Positions 23,400-28,480 of a stretch of DNA of 64,000 bases are shown here, piece by piece. Origin of the DNA: Alviniconcha marisindica (taxonomy: Eukaryota > Mollusca > Gastropoda > Provannidae); the NCBI GenBank assembly GCA_018857735.1, contig JABMCL010003098.1, positions 283,501-347,500 of the forward strand, read 5' to 3'. The position numbers were made by a program, and so were the translations under genes. Numbering within the stretch: the stretch's first letter is position 1; the number at the start of each line of letters is the position of its first letter. The notes under the pieces were generated by a model. The model saw only the letters and a list, made by a program, of their open reading frames with translations, had not been told where the DNA came from and did no database searches.

Positions 23400-26219
23400 C
23401 TGTGTGGGTGTGTGACTGTGTGTGGGTGTTTCAGCTTGCTGGATGCGATGAGAAAGATGCTGAATGAAGTGTTGTAGTGTGTTTATGTAATCAGCACTAG
23501 TAGGGTTCACTGACATTGTGCTTAGGTTGTGGATCCATTTTGTTAATCTTATTATTGCTTTGTATTGTGCGCTTTGGGCCCACGTTAGGTGTAAGCGCCT
23601 TACAAATGCTCTTTTAGTTTTACATTACATTTCATTACACACACGGACACCTGTAGTCTATCAGCCTGTCGCCCCCTCACCTCTGACCAGCGCCCCCTGG
23701 GGCACCACCGGGCCGGAGCCTGGCTTGACCAGTCTCTTGTAGACACCCCCGTCCTTGTTTTCTGTGATGTCCTCCATCTTCTTTATCAGCACCTCAAACT
23801 TCTCCAGGCCCTCCCTGTCGCAGATCTCCGCCGTTTCATCGTCCACCATCAGAAGGTTCTTGTACACTTCCTCCCCAGGGAAATACTGATTGGTCGTGTC
23901 CGACTCTACCACCAGACACAGCAAAACCAAACCAAACATGAACAGAACTGAACGGTCTTTACAATACAAGGACTGGTAGCGATGCTGGTAGCCATCATGT
24001 CATCCCTGAAACACAGATGCTAAAAATAAAAATAAAAGTACAAGAATAAAAATAAAAGTACAAGAAGAACAACCGGATTCAATATGATTATGACTGAAAA
24101 AATTTGCTGCTGACATAGACAACAAAATTTAACGCTGAAATCGAACATAAACATAACTGAATGGACTTTACAAGGACTGATAGCCATCATGTCATCCCTG
24201 AAACACAGATGCTAAAAATAAAAATAAAAGTACAAGAAGAACAACCTGATTCAATACGATTCTGACTGAAACAATTTCCTGCTGATTTAGACAACACAAT
24301 TTAACGCCGTAATCACACATGAACAGAACTGAATGGACTTTACAAATACAAGGCGTGGTAGAAACACTGATAGTTGTTTGTTAAGTGTGATGTATGGGTT
24401 GAGTCCCTCACTGCATGGTTGGAAACTGCAGACTTCCACCAGCAGCATTGGATGGCGGGAAAAGTTGGTCTCAGAATACCAAGACCAAACGCTTGAAACT
24501 GAAGATGCAGGGCACAGCAGAAACAAATCATGAAAGAAAAAGCAGAGGCTTCAGCGCAACAGAAACAAATTACGAAAGAAAAAAGTGCTATTTCTGCTGA
24601 GGGAGGTTGGTGACTTGAATGTCTTGGCAGCTTTGTCTCAATGGAGTGAAGGGAAATGACCAAGCAGATAGACTGGCAGGCAAAGCAACCTGTGGGCACA
24701 AAGCCAAGGACATCACAGCACCAATCGCCAGGAAGAGAGAGGTGTCGAAAGAGGAAGTGCTATAAAAGAGGAAGCACTAGACTCAGAGCTCGAGAGCTGT
24801 GTGAAAGTCGAAGTGGCCGTCCTGAGCTCCCGTCCTTAATAAGCCTACGGTTTCTGTGGATGTAAAGCAACACTCAACCAACTATCTTGTTTGAAAGGAA
24901 GAGCACATGGACTATGCCATCTTGAACTGAACTGAACCAAACTTTATGGGTCTCAACAAATAACACTGACTCTGACTGAGAAAGAGAACAAACTGACAAG
25001 GAGCACACAGTCTTTTAGTGAACGGTCTTGTGAATTAACTCATCAATAGGATTAGAATAAGAAATTATGGAAACTTATTTGAACACTCAGTCCTGCGGTG
25101 AAACTAAAAGTGCATGTGCACATGTATACGAAACGCACTGACTTCATCAGTTTAACCCCAGTTAAAATCTGCAGTTATCCAATTGATGAAGGCTTAGAAT
25201 CGACCTAGAGAACCATGGAAGAAAATACAGTGTTAAATTTTGTTGTCTAATAGTAATACAGCAACAGATTGTTTCAGTCATAATCATATTGAATCAGGGG
25301 GTCCTTGTACTAATTTTTAGCATCTCTGTTTCAGGGATGACATGATGGCTATCAGTTCACTTCCAAGTACCAGTCCTTGTAAAATCCATTCAGTTCTGTT
25401 CATGTTTGGTTACAGTGTTAAATTTTGTTGTCTAAATCAGCGACAAATTGTTTCAGTCCTAATCATATTGATTATTGAATCAGGTTGTTCTTGTACATTT
25501 TGAGTGCTTTTTTCATTTTATTTTTCAGCATCTGTGTTTTAGGGATGACATGATCATGATGACACATGACACATCACACTTAACAGGTCACTAATGCAGC
25601 TGGCAGCTGATAACAACTAAAAGCAGTACAAGTTTACAACTCATCCAGACAGACACAAAAGTGGTTGAAAGAAATGTCTCAAAATGTGTATCAGATTTAG
25701 AATATATTATATAAGTTATAAATTTATAAGGGATCTAGGCTATAGGCACGGCTTTACCCAAAATGCATATTTCATGTTAATAACAACTAACATGCAGCAT
25801 TTACACAAAATACTGCAGTACTAATTTTAAATACTGTTACAGTGTTAGTGTTAGCAAGACCTGCACAAACCATACTCAAATTTGATGTCAGACTCAGAGT
25901 CATAAAAATGCAATGATTCTGAGATCAAATTAATCATGCAGCATTAGCAGGGTACAAACCAGTGGCACCTGTGAAGGTGATTACAAACCAGTGAAACCTG
26001 TGAAGGTGATTACAAACCAGTGAAACCTGTGAAGGCAATTACATTACAAACCAGAGGAACCTGTGAAGTCAATTACAAACCAGTGGAACTTGTGAAGGCG
26101 ATGAAGAGTGAAACAACTGTACCTTGCTGGACATTGCTGATGTCGACTTCAAACTCCGTCCCCTTTTCCCTCAACTCCTGCAGGTCAATCGCCTCCTTCA
26201 GCTCCACCGAGCCTTCTTC
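473..26219 (-). CDS. FKBP6: FKBP6-like co-chaperone gene (span of nine exons, both ends incomplete)
   Basis: Nine minus-strand exons join in one frame with matching intron phases at every junction (order 26219-26123, 23905-23681, 20401-20312, 18819-18688, 13796-13726, 8180-8121, 5304-5245, 3494-3297, 582-473; about 347 codons). The product has an N-terminal acidic segment, an FKBP-type PPIase domain (VRVHYNAY, then EPFDS, then a GELGCAPRIPPN segment and VLFDIELESF), and TPR repeats (EGNQFYNTGMYSRALNKYKQ, NVKALFRKGQ, EFTEAKAMYKRA). Order and spacing fit FKBP6, whose vertebrate members are HSP90-binding, catalytically weak FKBPs needed for meiosis and piRNA biogenesis; insect shutdown is the relative. 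Human FKBP6 has about 327 residues. The start codon exon and the final C-terminal exon are not found. FKBP8 or another TPR-FKBP is a less likely alternative. Introns are dominated by tandem arrays, several copied from this gene's own splice sites. Confidence 0.85.
884..3170. repeat. Minisatellite of alternating 21- and 30-bp units (2.3 kb)
   Basis: The unit is TCACCTGTGGCCAGCATCACA (21 bp), with or without a 9-bp addition (CTGATCACA-like). Both lengths are multiples of three, so long stop-free frames run through it on both strands. They are not genes. The array fills most of the intron between the last two visible FKBP6-like exons. On the gene strand each unit contains CCACAG/GTGATG, a donor-like string that resembles, but does not clearly derive from, the donor of the upstream exon (GGCCAG/GTGGGTG). 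Confidence 0.95.
3297..3494 (-). CDS. FKBP6: FKBP6-like exon: central TPR motif
   Basis: The 198-nt exon is phase 0 on both sides. The acceptor is GTGGACAG before GCTGCG and the donor is GTGGGT. It encodes AARVLENCHLKSDEEEREQQ, then a TPR with LLVRVFLNIALCCLKVKQNG and ALQPSNVKALFRKGQ. The pattern, with NIALCCLK followed by AITYCNRVLALQP and the NVKALFRKGQ signature, is the classic TPR of TPR-FKBPs, including the Lys/Arg carboxylate-clamp region that contacts the HSP90 tail. The acceptor sequence is the seed of the adjacent tandem array at 3496-4905. Confidence 0.88.
3496..4200. repeat. Tandem array copied from the exon acceptor at 3495 (about 46-bp units)
   Basis: Units read TGTCCAC..., a CA run, then CAGTCACAAGGCACTGACCAAC. 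On the gene (minus) strand each unit ends in CGTGGACAG preceded by CAGTGCCTTGTGACTGTGTG. The genuine acceptor of the exon at 3297-3494 is the same string. So the array is a series of about 14 copies of the polypyrimidine tract and AG of that exon, extending upstream in the transcript. Confidence 0.9.
4200..4905. repeat. Second, shorter-unit array related to the same acceptor (about 32-bp units)
   Basis: Units read ACTGACCATAGCCAACTGTC followed by CACAACACACAC. On the minus strand each carries TGTGTTGTGGACAG, so it still looks like a 3' splice site. It appears to be a variant expansion of the neighbouring 46-bp array, with the TTGTGACTG part replaced by GGCTATGGT or GGCTTTGGT. Roughly 20 copies. 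Confidence 0.88.
4925..5107 (-). pseudogene. Degenerate tandem duplicate of an FKBP6-like exon and its flanks
   Basis: The segment repeats the following about 200 bp (5108-5312) with many small indels. It includes an exon copy at about 5040-5099 that keeps GAGGGC, TTTTATAAT and GCGCTGAACAAATAC but has lost several bases, so the frame is broken. The shared flanks include AGAAGAAGAAAATTAGAAAA and CTGTTTTTAAACCAC. It is either a genuine partial duplication that decayed, or an assembly/haplotype artefact, since the differences are mostly indels. Confidence 0.8.
5245..5304 (-). CDS. FKBP6: FKBP6-like exon: first TPR helix
   Basis: A 60-nt exon, phase 0 on both sides, with acceptor TTTCAG and donor CAG/GTCAGT. 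It encodes EGNQFYNTGMYSRALNKYKQ, the first helix pair of the TPR domain (family pattern GN-LF-x-F-x-A-x-YxxAL). It joins in frame to the preceding exon ending in SERE and the next starting AARVLE. It has a broken tandem duplicate immediately downstream in the transcript. Confidence 0.87.
5395..5510 (+). mobile_element. LINE RNase H-region relic
   Basis: The stretch contains GGGCACAAAGCCAAGGACA and an AGAGGAAGTGCTATAAAAGAGG-type segment also present at 24690-24785, where the upstream part reads as an RNase H domain. Frame remnants here read GHKAKDTTPSIA. It is a short 3' fragment fused to the SINE-like piece that follows. Confidence 0.6.
5513..5640 (+). mobile_element. SINE-B, 3' portion only
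   Basis: It shares AAAATGGCTCTCATCACTGC, CATCTTAATGCAGAAGTCAT and the TGGTGGTGACAGTGTAGCG segment with the fuller copies at 5883 and 39783. The tRNA-like head is missing. Confidence 0.75.
5697..5876 (+). mobile_element. SINE-A copy (about 180 bp, ATC-rich tail)
   Basis: The segment runs from ATAGTTCAGGAGCTGTGTGA through GTCCGTCCTAACGAGCTTTC and GTCCCTAATACGTC to TTAAGCATCACTTCATCATC. The same sequence recurs at 17124, 35044 (minus), 45898, 46537 (minus), 58793 (minus) and 61736 (minus). A simple (ATC)n tail and flanking duplications at the 61736 copy suggest retroposition. No clear pol III A/B boxes are visible, so the class is tentative. Confidence 0.75.
5883..6150 (+). mobile_element. SINE-B copy, tRNA-derived
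   Basis: The tRNA-like head reads GCCGGTGTGGCCCAGCGGTA (A-box like) and then a B-box-like GGTTTGAATCC. The body has TTGTGACTTTGTCCCTCACA and AAAATGGCTCTCATCGCTGC, and ends in a poly-C-rich tail. The other full copies are at 26425-26665 (minus) and 39783-40030. Confidence 0.8.
6262..6628 (-). mobile_element. SINE-C copy, tRNA-derived (about 365 bp)
   Basis: On the minus strand it starts with an A box (AGCTCAGCGGTAGAGTG) and a B box (GGTTCGAGGCC). A body follows with GTCAACTTTCTGTGCTGACT, GCACGTAAAAGATCC and GCCAAAAGTGCAGGTGGCAG. The plus-strand copy at 56738-57090 has the same order. The GCACGTAAAAGA part may be one of the deeply conserved metazoan SINE domains, but I cannot verify that here. 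It is not a functional tRNA gene: no good acceptor-stem pairing. Confidence 0.85.
6820..7410. repeat. Intronic tandem duplication with (CA)n tracts
   Basis: Two diverged copies of about 180 bp (6820-7010 and 7205-7360) share ACTCCAAGT-GCTGT, a CA run, GGACC-TCTG-GTAAAA, ACAACATTCGCT-CTGTCTGG and ATGAC-TTGGT. The CA run at 6857-6906 is pure. No coding signal seen. It lies in the intron between the FKBP6-like exons at 8121 and 5304. Confidence 0.7.
7440..8120. repeat. Tandem array copied from the 3' end and donor of the exon at 8121-8180
   Basis: About 13 units of 38-59 bp carry AAACTCACCTCGCGTTCTGA, then CTTAGAGATCTTCATTATCA and, in the longer ones, GGCTTCATGAACGGCC. Read on the gene strand, each unit is the last 30-odd bases of the neighbouring exon (encoding IMKISKSERE or a stop-bearing variant) followed by the GTGAGTTTT donor. 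The array extends downstream in the transcript from the true exon. Confidence 0.9.
8121..8180 (-). CDS. FKBP6: FKBP6-like exon linking PPIase domain to TPRs (60 nt)
   Basis: The exon lies between acceptor GATGTGTTTCAG and donor GTGAGTTTT, phase 0 on both sides, and encodes DEKRRAPFSLIMKISKSERE. It fits the FKBP6 linker (human reads FPLQKVLKVAATERE before the first TPR) and fills exactly the gap between the neighbouring exons ending MTE and starting EGNQF. Both of its splice sites have been expanded into minisatellites, leaving this 60-nt exon wedged between a 3.1-kb array of acceptor copies and a 0.7-kb array of donor copies. Confidence 0.85.
8181..11305. repeat. 3.1-kb minisatellite of acceptor copies (42/46-bp units)
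   Basis: Roughly 70 very similar units contain CTCATCCTGAAACACATCCA, ATCCACACAAG with an optional TAAG, and TCACTGGACTTTAA. On the gene strand each unit contains GGATTGGATGTGTTTCAG/GATGAG. That is the exact acceptor and the first six exon bases of the exon at 8121-8180. Units with and without the 4-bp TAAG interleave. Diverged units are concentrated beyond about 9.7 kb. Frames through it (VFQDELKSSDLCGLD-type) are repeats, not genes. Confidence 0.95.
11565..11702. repeat. Degenerate ~22-bp tandem repeat
   Basis: About six imperfect copies of GTCACTGTATTTGATGGAAA-like sequence. The flanking 11306-11564 is AT-rich intron with no coding signal that I can see. Confidence 0.65.
11706..12795. repeat. 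1.1-kb minisatellite (23-26-bp units)
   Basis: The unit is CCCTCTGTTCCACCAGTCAA followed by CAGAA, CACAG or CACAA. Stop-free frames on both strands (Pro/Val/Ser/Thr-rich) arise from unit length and are not genes. I could not connect this array to an exon boundary; the nearest exons are 0.9 and 3.5 kb away. Confidence 0.95.
12850..12995 (-). mobile_element. Dispersed repeat E, 3' fragment
   Basis: On the minus strand it reads GCTTGATAAAGGGGGTTAAA, then GAAAATTTGCAGATTGTGT and GGATCTTGTTTTAGAACGCT. The same series occurs at 54415-54560 (plus) and partly at 41583-41740. A G-run/C-run stem with a downstream TTTGCAGATT is shared. Element class unknown. From 12996 to 13725 I see no further gene. 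Confidence 0.6.
13726..13796 (-). CDS. FKBP6: FKBP6-like exon: end of PPIase domain
   Basis: The exon follows acceptor AAAATCTAG (phase 1) and ends at GAG/GTAATG (phase 0). With the G from the previous exon it reads VLFDIELESFVEREGVDDYE and QMTE. The VLFDIELE string is the last beta strand of FKBP domains, here in register with GCAPRIPPNCT of the previous exon. Confidence 0.85.
13800..16080. other. AT-rich intronic stretch with dense homopolymers; no gene seen
   Basis: No exon or recognisable element is found. Runs of A, T, G and C of 4-10 bases occur every few dozen bases, as at 14155-14400 and 15370-16060. The sequence looks like text with inserted or deleted homopolymer bases, either natural low-complexity intron or a poorly polished consensus. 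Confidence 0.6.
16440..16560. repeat. Imperfect (GT)n/(TA)n tract
   Basis: TATATATACATATATG is followed by interrupted TG runs with a duplicated GACTGTGCCACGGAGTGTG-like segment. The surrounding 16080-17120 intron shows no exon. A TTGAATTGAATTGAATT run near 16833 looks like a LINE 3' tail. Confidence 0.6.
17124..17300 (+). mobile_element. SINE-A copy
   Basis: It contains CATAGTTCAGGAGCTGTGTG through GACATTAAGCATCACTTCAC. It is directly followed by the companion repeat at 17306-17455, so the two may be one composite element in this copy. Confidence 0.78.
17306..17455 (+). mobile_element. Companion repeat F (about 150 bp)
   Basis: Recurring string GGATGTACCTCTGGTGGAGT, then CATGCCAGGTGAGAGTTACC, GGCGACTCGGGTCTCTG and ending TTAACTCCCTTGTGCGTTGA. 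Other copies: 35721-35800, 42196-42345, 48462-48665 (as an inverted pair) and 51758-51890 (minus). Confidence 0.78.
17955..18060 (+). mobile_element. LINE C-terminal relic
   Basis: Frame remnants read GPHIWNSLPQDLRHC and then a SSFKAK-type segment, the usual C-terminal end of CR1/L2-type reverse-transcriptase ORFs. A second, more decayed copy lies at 18145-18230 across a 56-base C run. Confidence 0.6.
18084..18139. repeat. Poly(C) run of about 56 bases
   Basis: An uninterrupted cytosine homopolymer. On the FKBP6-like gene strand this is a G run, able to form stacked G-quadruplex structures. It lies between two copies of the same LINE remnant. The true length is probably uncertain in any assembly. 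Confidence 0.95.
18256..18400. repeat. (GT)n microsatellite
   Basis: Interrupted TG repeats with GGGGTGCG breaks. Not coding. Confidence 0.9.
18555..18660 (+). mobile_element. Dispersed repeat D (SINE-like tail)
   Basis: Shares TATAGAATATCATATT, ATGTATCATG-GAGC, CTCAGGGCGTTGA and GCGCGTGATAAA with 43807-43910, where it ends in an (ATT)n tail. It ends about 28 bp from the donor of the FKBP6-like exon at 18688. Confidence 0.65.
18688..18819 (-). CDS. FKBP6: FKBP6-like exon: core of PPIase domain
   Basis: Acceptor TCTGTCTGCAG, phase 1 in and phase 1 out, donor ACAG/GTTGGT. It encodes GSVPGMHVAVSTMKKGEKSR, then FIFRPSYYYGELGCAPRIPP and NCT. This corresponds to the FKBP segment GMELGLLSMRRGE...YGTLGCPPLIPPN of human FKBP6, the flap around the active site. 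The family usually lacks measurable isomerase activity, and I cannot judge activity here. Confidence 0.88.
19200..20085. repeat. 0.9-kb minisatellite (about 28-bp units)
   Basis: The unit is GGGACTGGTTTCATTCAGGA followed by CAGATAGT, CAGACAAT or CACAGT. It lies in the intron between the exons at 20312 and 18819. I found no match to a splice junction. Stop-free frames with repeated GLVSFRTD-type text are not genes. Confidence 0.93.
20312..20401 (-). CDS. FKBP6: FKBP6-like exon: first half of PPIase domain
   Basis: Acceptor TGCTTTGTTGCAG, phase 1 in, phase 1 out, donor TGCG/GTGGGT. It encodes HYNAYHELEDEPFDSTRLRR and EILKFRLGC. The V(R)VHYNAY...EPFDS arrangement is the FKBP signature VxVHYTGxLxDGxxFDSS. 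Its acceptor is the seed of the 1.45-kb array that follows at 20402-21850. Confidence 0.88.
20402..21850. repeat. 1.45-kb minisatellite of acceptor copies (30-bp units)
   Basis: About 48 units of ACACAGTCAACTGCGACAAA plus GCACACACTG. On the gene strand each unit holds GTGTGCTTTGTCGCAG/TTGACTG. The real acceptor next door is GTGTGCTTTGTTGCAG/TTCACTAC, so the array is a run of copies of this 3' splice site plus a few exon bases. Six-base CAGTGA insertions make longer unit variants. Confidence 0.95.
22138..22500. repeat. Three diverged copies of the exon end and donor at 23681, each ending in a poly(C) run
   Basis: Each copy (about 22140-22240, 22264-22370, 22388-22500) carries CTGTAGTCTATCAGCCTATG (or a close variant), a CCTTGGACC/CACTGACC part, GGGGCACCACAAACCCAGG and ATCAGCATTTTAAGCC, then 13-20 C. 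The real exon boundary at 23648-23740 has the same order: CTGTAGTCTATCAGCCTGTC, CTCACCTCTGACC, GGGGCACCACCGGGCC, GACCAGTCTC. So about 50 exon bases and the donor flank have been copied downstream in the transcript. Confidence 0.8.
22800..22935 (+). mobile_element. LINE C-terminal relic
   Basis: Broken frames read SLLWNNLPTLS and then a FKSALRTHLFSS-type ending, followed by a GT-rich tail, as in other LINE 3' ends in this window. Between 22500 and 22800 I see only AT-rich intron with a (GAATGAAT) stretch. Confidence 0.6.
22940..23425. repeat. (GT)n/(G)n microsatellite
   Basis: GT repeats broken by GATTGTG and CTGGGTG steps and by two long G runs near 23142 and 23275. No coding value. Confidence 0.93.
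23490..23640 (+). mobile_element. SINE-like tail, dispersed
   Basis: The segment ending GTAAGCGCCTTACAAATGCT and TTTACATTACATTTCATTAC recurs in inverse orientation at 17702-17775 (AATGTAATGTAAGGCGCTTA). It has the look of a retroposon 3' end. Confidence 0.55.
23681..23905 (-). CDS. FKBP6: FKBP6-like exon: N-terminal segment into PPIase domain
   Basis: 225-nt exon, acceptor GGTGGTAG, phase 1 on both sides, donor AGAG/GTGAGG. It encodes SDTTNQYFPGEEVYKNLLMV, DDETAEICDREGLEKFEVLI, KKMEDITENKDGGVYKRLVK and PGSGPVVPQGALVR. The last part is the first FKBP beta strand (DGGVYKRLVKPGSGPVVPQG is typical of FKBPs: GVxKxVxxxGxGxxVPxGxxV). The acidic N-terminal part is characteristic of invertebrate FKBP6/shutdown-type proteins. 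Its donor region has been copied at 22138-22500. Confidence 0.85.
23935..24350. repeat. Direct duplication forming the left arm of an intronic inverted repeat
   Basis: Two copies of about 180 bp share GCCATCATGTCATCCCTGAA, ACACAGATGCTAAAAATAAA and GAACAACC-GATTCAATA. The reverse complement of the same pair lies at 25225-25560. The arms are about 0.9 kb apart within the FKBP6-like intron. Confidence 0.8.
24600..24785 (+). mobile_element. LINE RNase H relic (I-clade-like)
   Basis: A frame reads GVKGNDQADRLAGKATCGHK, then AKDITAPIARKREVSKEEVL and a stop. GVKGNDxADRLAG is the C-terminal RNase H motif seen in I-type LINEs. Only the last part of the domain remains. Confidence 0.7.
24787..24872 (+). 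mobile_element. SINE-A variant fragment
   Basis: It contains GAGCTGTGTGAAAGTCGAAG, GTGGCCGTCCTGAGCTC and TAAGCCTACGGTTTCTGTGG, the second subfamily of this repeat (AATAAGCC...GGTTTCTGTGGA instead of AACGAGCC...TCCGTGGA). Confidence 0.65.
25225..25560. repeat. Right arm of the intronic inverted repeat
   Basis: Two copies read TTAAATTTTGTTGTCTAA, AGATTGTTTCAGTCATAATC, TTGAATCAGG and CAGGGATGACATGATGGCTA. They are reverse complements of the 23935-24350 copies. The flanking intron 24880-25220 and 25565-25955 has no other feature that I recognise. Confidence 0.8.
25955..26105. repeat. Short tandem repeat (about 29 bp, six units)
   Basis: The unit is TTACAAACCAGTGAAACCTG followed by TGAAGGTGA. 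It starts about 20 bases past the donor of the exon at 26123, so it is again at an exon edge, but the donor itself is not included. Confidence 0.85.
26123..26219 (-). CDS. FKBP6: FKBP6-like exon: N-terminal segment
   Basis: 97-nt exon, acceptor GATGTGCCACAG, phase 0 in, phase 1 out, donor CAAG/GTACAG. It encodes EEGSVELKEAIDLQELREKG and TEFEVDISNVQQ. The (L)KEAIDLQELREKGTEF pattern resembles the region preceding the FKBP domain in invertebrate FKBP6 homologues. The exon carrying the start codon was not found between here and 30 kb; it may be very short. Confidence 0.75.
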
Positions 26220-26317
26220 CTGTGGCACATCATATCATACAGTTCATAGATCAGTGAATAAGTTATAACTACACTTAATTTTTCAATGAATGCATTACAA
26301 CAGTACAAGCTGTACAA

Positions 26318-26400
26318 CAGTAAACATGGTGCTTAACTTCCACAGAAACCATGAGGCTTATCAGGAATGGGGAGAAGGGGGGGGGGGGGGGAGGGGGAGG
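26318..26400 (-). mobile_element. SINE-A variant fragment plus G run
   Basis: It contains TTAACTTCCACAGAAACCAT and GAGGCTTATCAGGAATGGG, the second SINE-A subfamily in reverse, followed by a G-rich run and then the SINE-B copy. Confidence 0.6.
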
Positions 26401-26424
26401 GAGGAGGGGGTCCGGGTATGGAGG

Positions 26425-26665
26425 TGGGGGGAGATGCAGATTATTATACCTATTGCTACACTGTCACCACCAGAATGACTTCTGCATTAAGGTGAGCAGC
26501 GATGAGAACCAGTTTAATGTTTGATAACTGTGAGGGACAAAGTCACAAAACAGTGTCCACAGATCACAACCTTTGAAGAGAAAGGAGAGCCGAAGCAGAT
26601 TCCAACCGAGGTCCTTATGCTTACCAGCCTAATGCCTTACCGCTAGGCCAAACCGGCTCACAAGT
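26425..26665 (-). mobile_element. SINE-B copy, tRNA-derived
   Basis: Reverse complement of the 5883 and 39783 copies: CACCACCAGAATGACTTCTG, GAGGGACAAAGTCACAAAAC and a head of TTACCGCTAGGCCAAACCGG. The head retains A- and B-box-like parts. Confidence 0.8.
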
Positions 26666-26739
26666 TGTACAACTTCTTCCATAATATATATAGGTGACCA
26701 ACTTCAACAAATTGAAGGTTACTGTCAGCTTTTGACTTC

Positions 26740-27110
26740 TGAGACTGAGGGGCTAGCGCAGCACAAAGATGAAGTATTCACAAAGTAGCCTGTACAGTAG
26801 GTGGAATGTTGAATGTGTGGGCACGTAGGGGGTGGGGGTGGAACCCTGGACCTTGAAGGTCTGCAGGCTGGGGTCTGCTGTCACAGTGTTCTCAGGAAGG
26901 GTGTTCCAGCCAGTGCTCAGTGCAATGGCCCAGTGGTTGAAGAATTTCATTTTCCTGTAACTGGTTCTGGAGGCTGGGGTTTGGAAAGTTTTGCAGTGCT
27001 GATGATGAGTCTTTCTATTTGGGGGGCTTCATACATGTATCTCTGTCAATGTGGACCAGATTGTGGGTGATCTCGTACATCATGCATTCACGGACAGTAT
27101 AGCAGATTTT
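26740..27110 (-). mobile_element. LINE C-terminal relic
   Basis: The minus-strand frame reads FFNHWAIALSTGWNTLPENT and VTADPSLQTFKVQG. The WNTLPENTVTA-SLQTFK pattern is the usual end of Jockey/CR1-type reverse transcriptases. No intact domain remains. Confidence 0.55.
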
Positions 27111-27299
27111 TTTTTCTGGACTGAAGATGCCAACTAAGATTGGTCAGCATATCGCTGACACTTTGTGGCTGACAACATGTACCCCATTTACAGTATTCAA
27201 TGTTTCTTTCATGGCTTTCAACACAAACATGTGCGCTGCACGCACACACGCACGCATGCACAACACTGACACGCACACACAAAATGCCCACAACCGCAC

Positions 27300-27395
27300 A
27301 TACACGGGCACACACTACACAGGCACGGCATTCAGAGTCCAGAGGACTGAGGAGAAAAGATGGGTCTTCAGGGCAGATTTAAATGATGCTTAGCT
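27300..27395 (-). mobile_element. LINE 3'-end relic with CA-rich tail
   Basis: The minus strand reads FKSALKTHLFSS and LWTLNAVPV, then a GT-rich stretch (CA on plus strand, 27237-27310). It matches the ending at 22800-22935. Confidence 0.6.
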
Positions 27396-27576
27396 GCGCA
27401 TGATGTCGACTTTCTCTTCTTCCGTTATATAATACTGACCAACTTGAACACTCTGAAGATTCCGACACTTTTTGTGCATGATGGGTTATTTTGGTGTTTC
27501 TATAATCCGCCGAACTCTGACAACTGACATGGACGACAGGATTTCGAACGTACGTACGTTATGTATTACTATTAGC

Positions 27577-27680
27577 ATTTTTCAGTGTTCAAAACGGGCG
27601 CCGATCTTCGTCCATCGTTGCGTGACAAAGCGACGGGAGCGGTAATTCCCTCCTTCTTTCTTTTTTTTCGTTCTGCGAGA
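27577..27680 (+). pseudogene. UBE2V-like fragment
   Basis: GTTCAAAACGGGCGCC, GACAAAGCGACGGGAGCGGT, ATTCCCTCC and CGTTCTGC match the UBE2V-like coding region at about 30714-30790 ([20 protein letters not shown]). The fragment reads FKTGADLRPSLRDKATGAVI and then runs into a T-rich insertion. It has no start and no downstream match. It could be a decayed retrocopy or a leftover exon, since TTTTTCAG precedes it like an acceptor. Confidence 0.7.
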
Positions 27681-27689
27681 CTTTGTTGC

Positions 27690-27775
27690 TTAACGTCCAC
27701 GAAGGCGAGCAGGCCTATTAGGGACGGGGACGAGTGGGAAAAGGGGGACAGAGGAGTGAAACCTCGAACCGCCGC
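27690..27775 (-). mobile_element. SINE-A variant fragment
   Basis: TTGCTTAACGTCCACGAAGG and CCTATTAGGGACGGGGACGA follow the second SINE-A subfamily in reverse. It directly abuts the UBE2V-like fragment. Confidence 0.55.
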
Positions 27776-28480
27776 CAGAACAACAAAATGTTTAAGGCAG
27801 TGTCCGTCCGGCATTGCGCAGCGACCACCGCACCACGCAATTGCTGTCCCAACTGCTATGCAGTACAGAGTCACTTCGTTCTGCAGTGACCTATTCTGCT
27901 ATTTCCTGAGCCGTAAAAGAATAATGCAGCAAAGTATGTTTGAGGTAGCGTACCGACAGATAGTTGACTGGGTCCATTCCTGTGACTATGTTTCTGTGCT
28001 AGAGCCACTTTGCTGGTAAGATGCAGCGAAAGACAAACTCGTGAGGTTTTGGGTTTTTTCCCCCCGAGAAAATTTAGAGTGCTCTGCCCTTGCGTTAGGC
28101 GGACGTCCCGGCAGCTATGTTACTGTCGCATGTAGTTTCGATCAACCGCAATGCTAAAATAATAACTACCACGTGGAAGAATACTGTGTGTGCTGATTGA
28201 ACTACAAAGGAAAGGGAGTGGAGGGACGTGAATTAAAGTTGCACAAGCCGGAATTAAAAGGCGGCTGCCGACATCGGAAACTCAGTCAGTGCAGAAAGTC
28301 AAGTTAGGTCACAGTGGTTGTCGCGCAGTTAACTGACTGGTCAAAAAAGTGACAGCATGTTTGCCATTATTACTATGATCCGCACAGCTTTGTTTTTTTA
28401 CTATTTTATTTACTTTATTTCTAACAGTATCCTGCCGTGCGAATAATGATCCGTGGATTCTTATTGACACAGCGGCTGTG

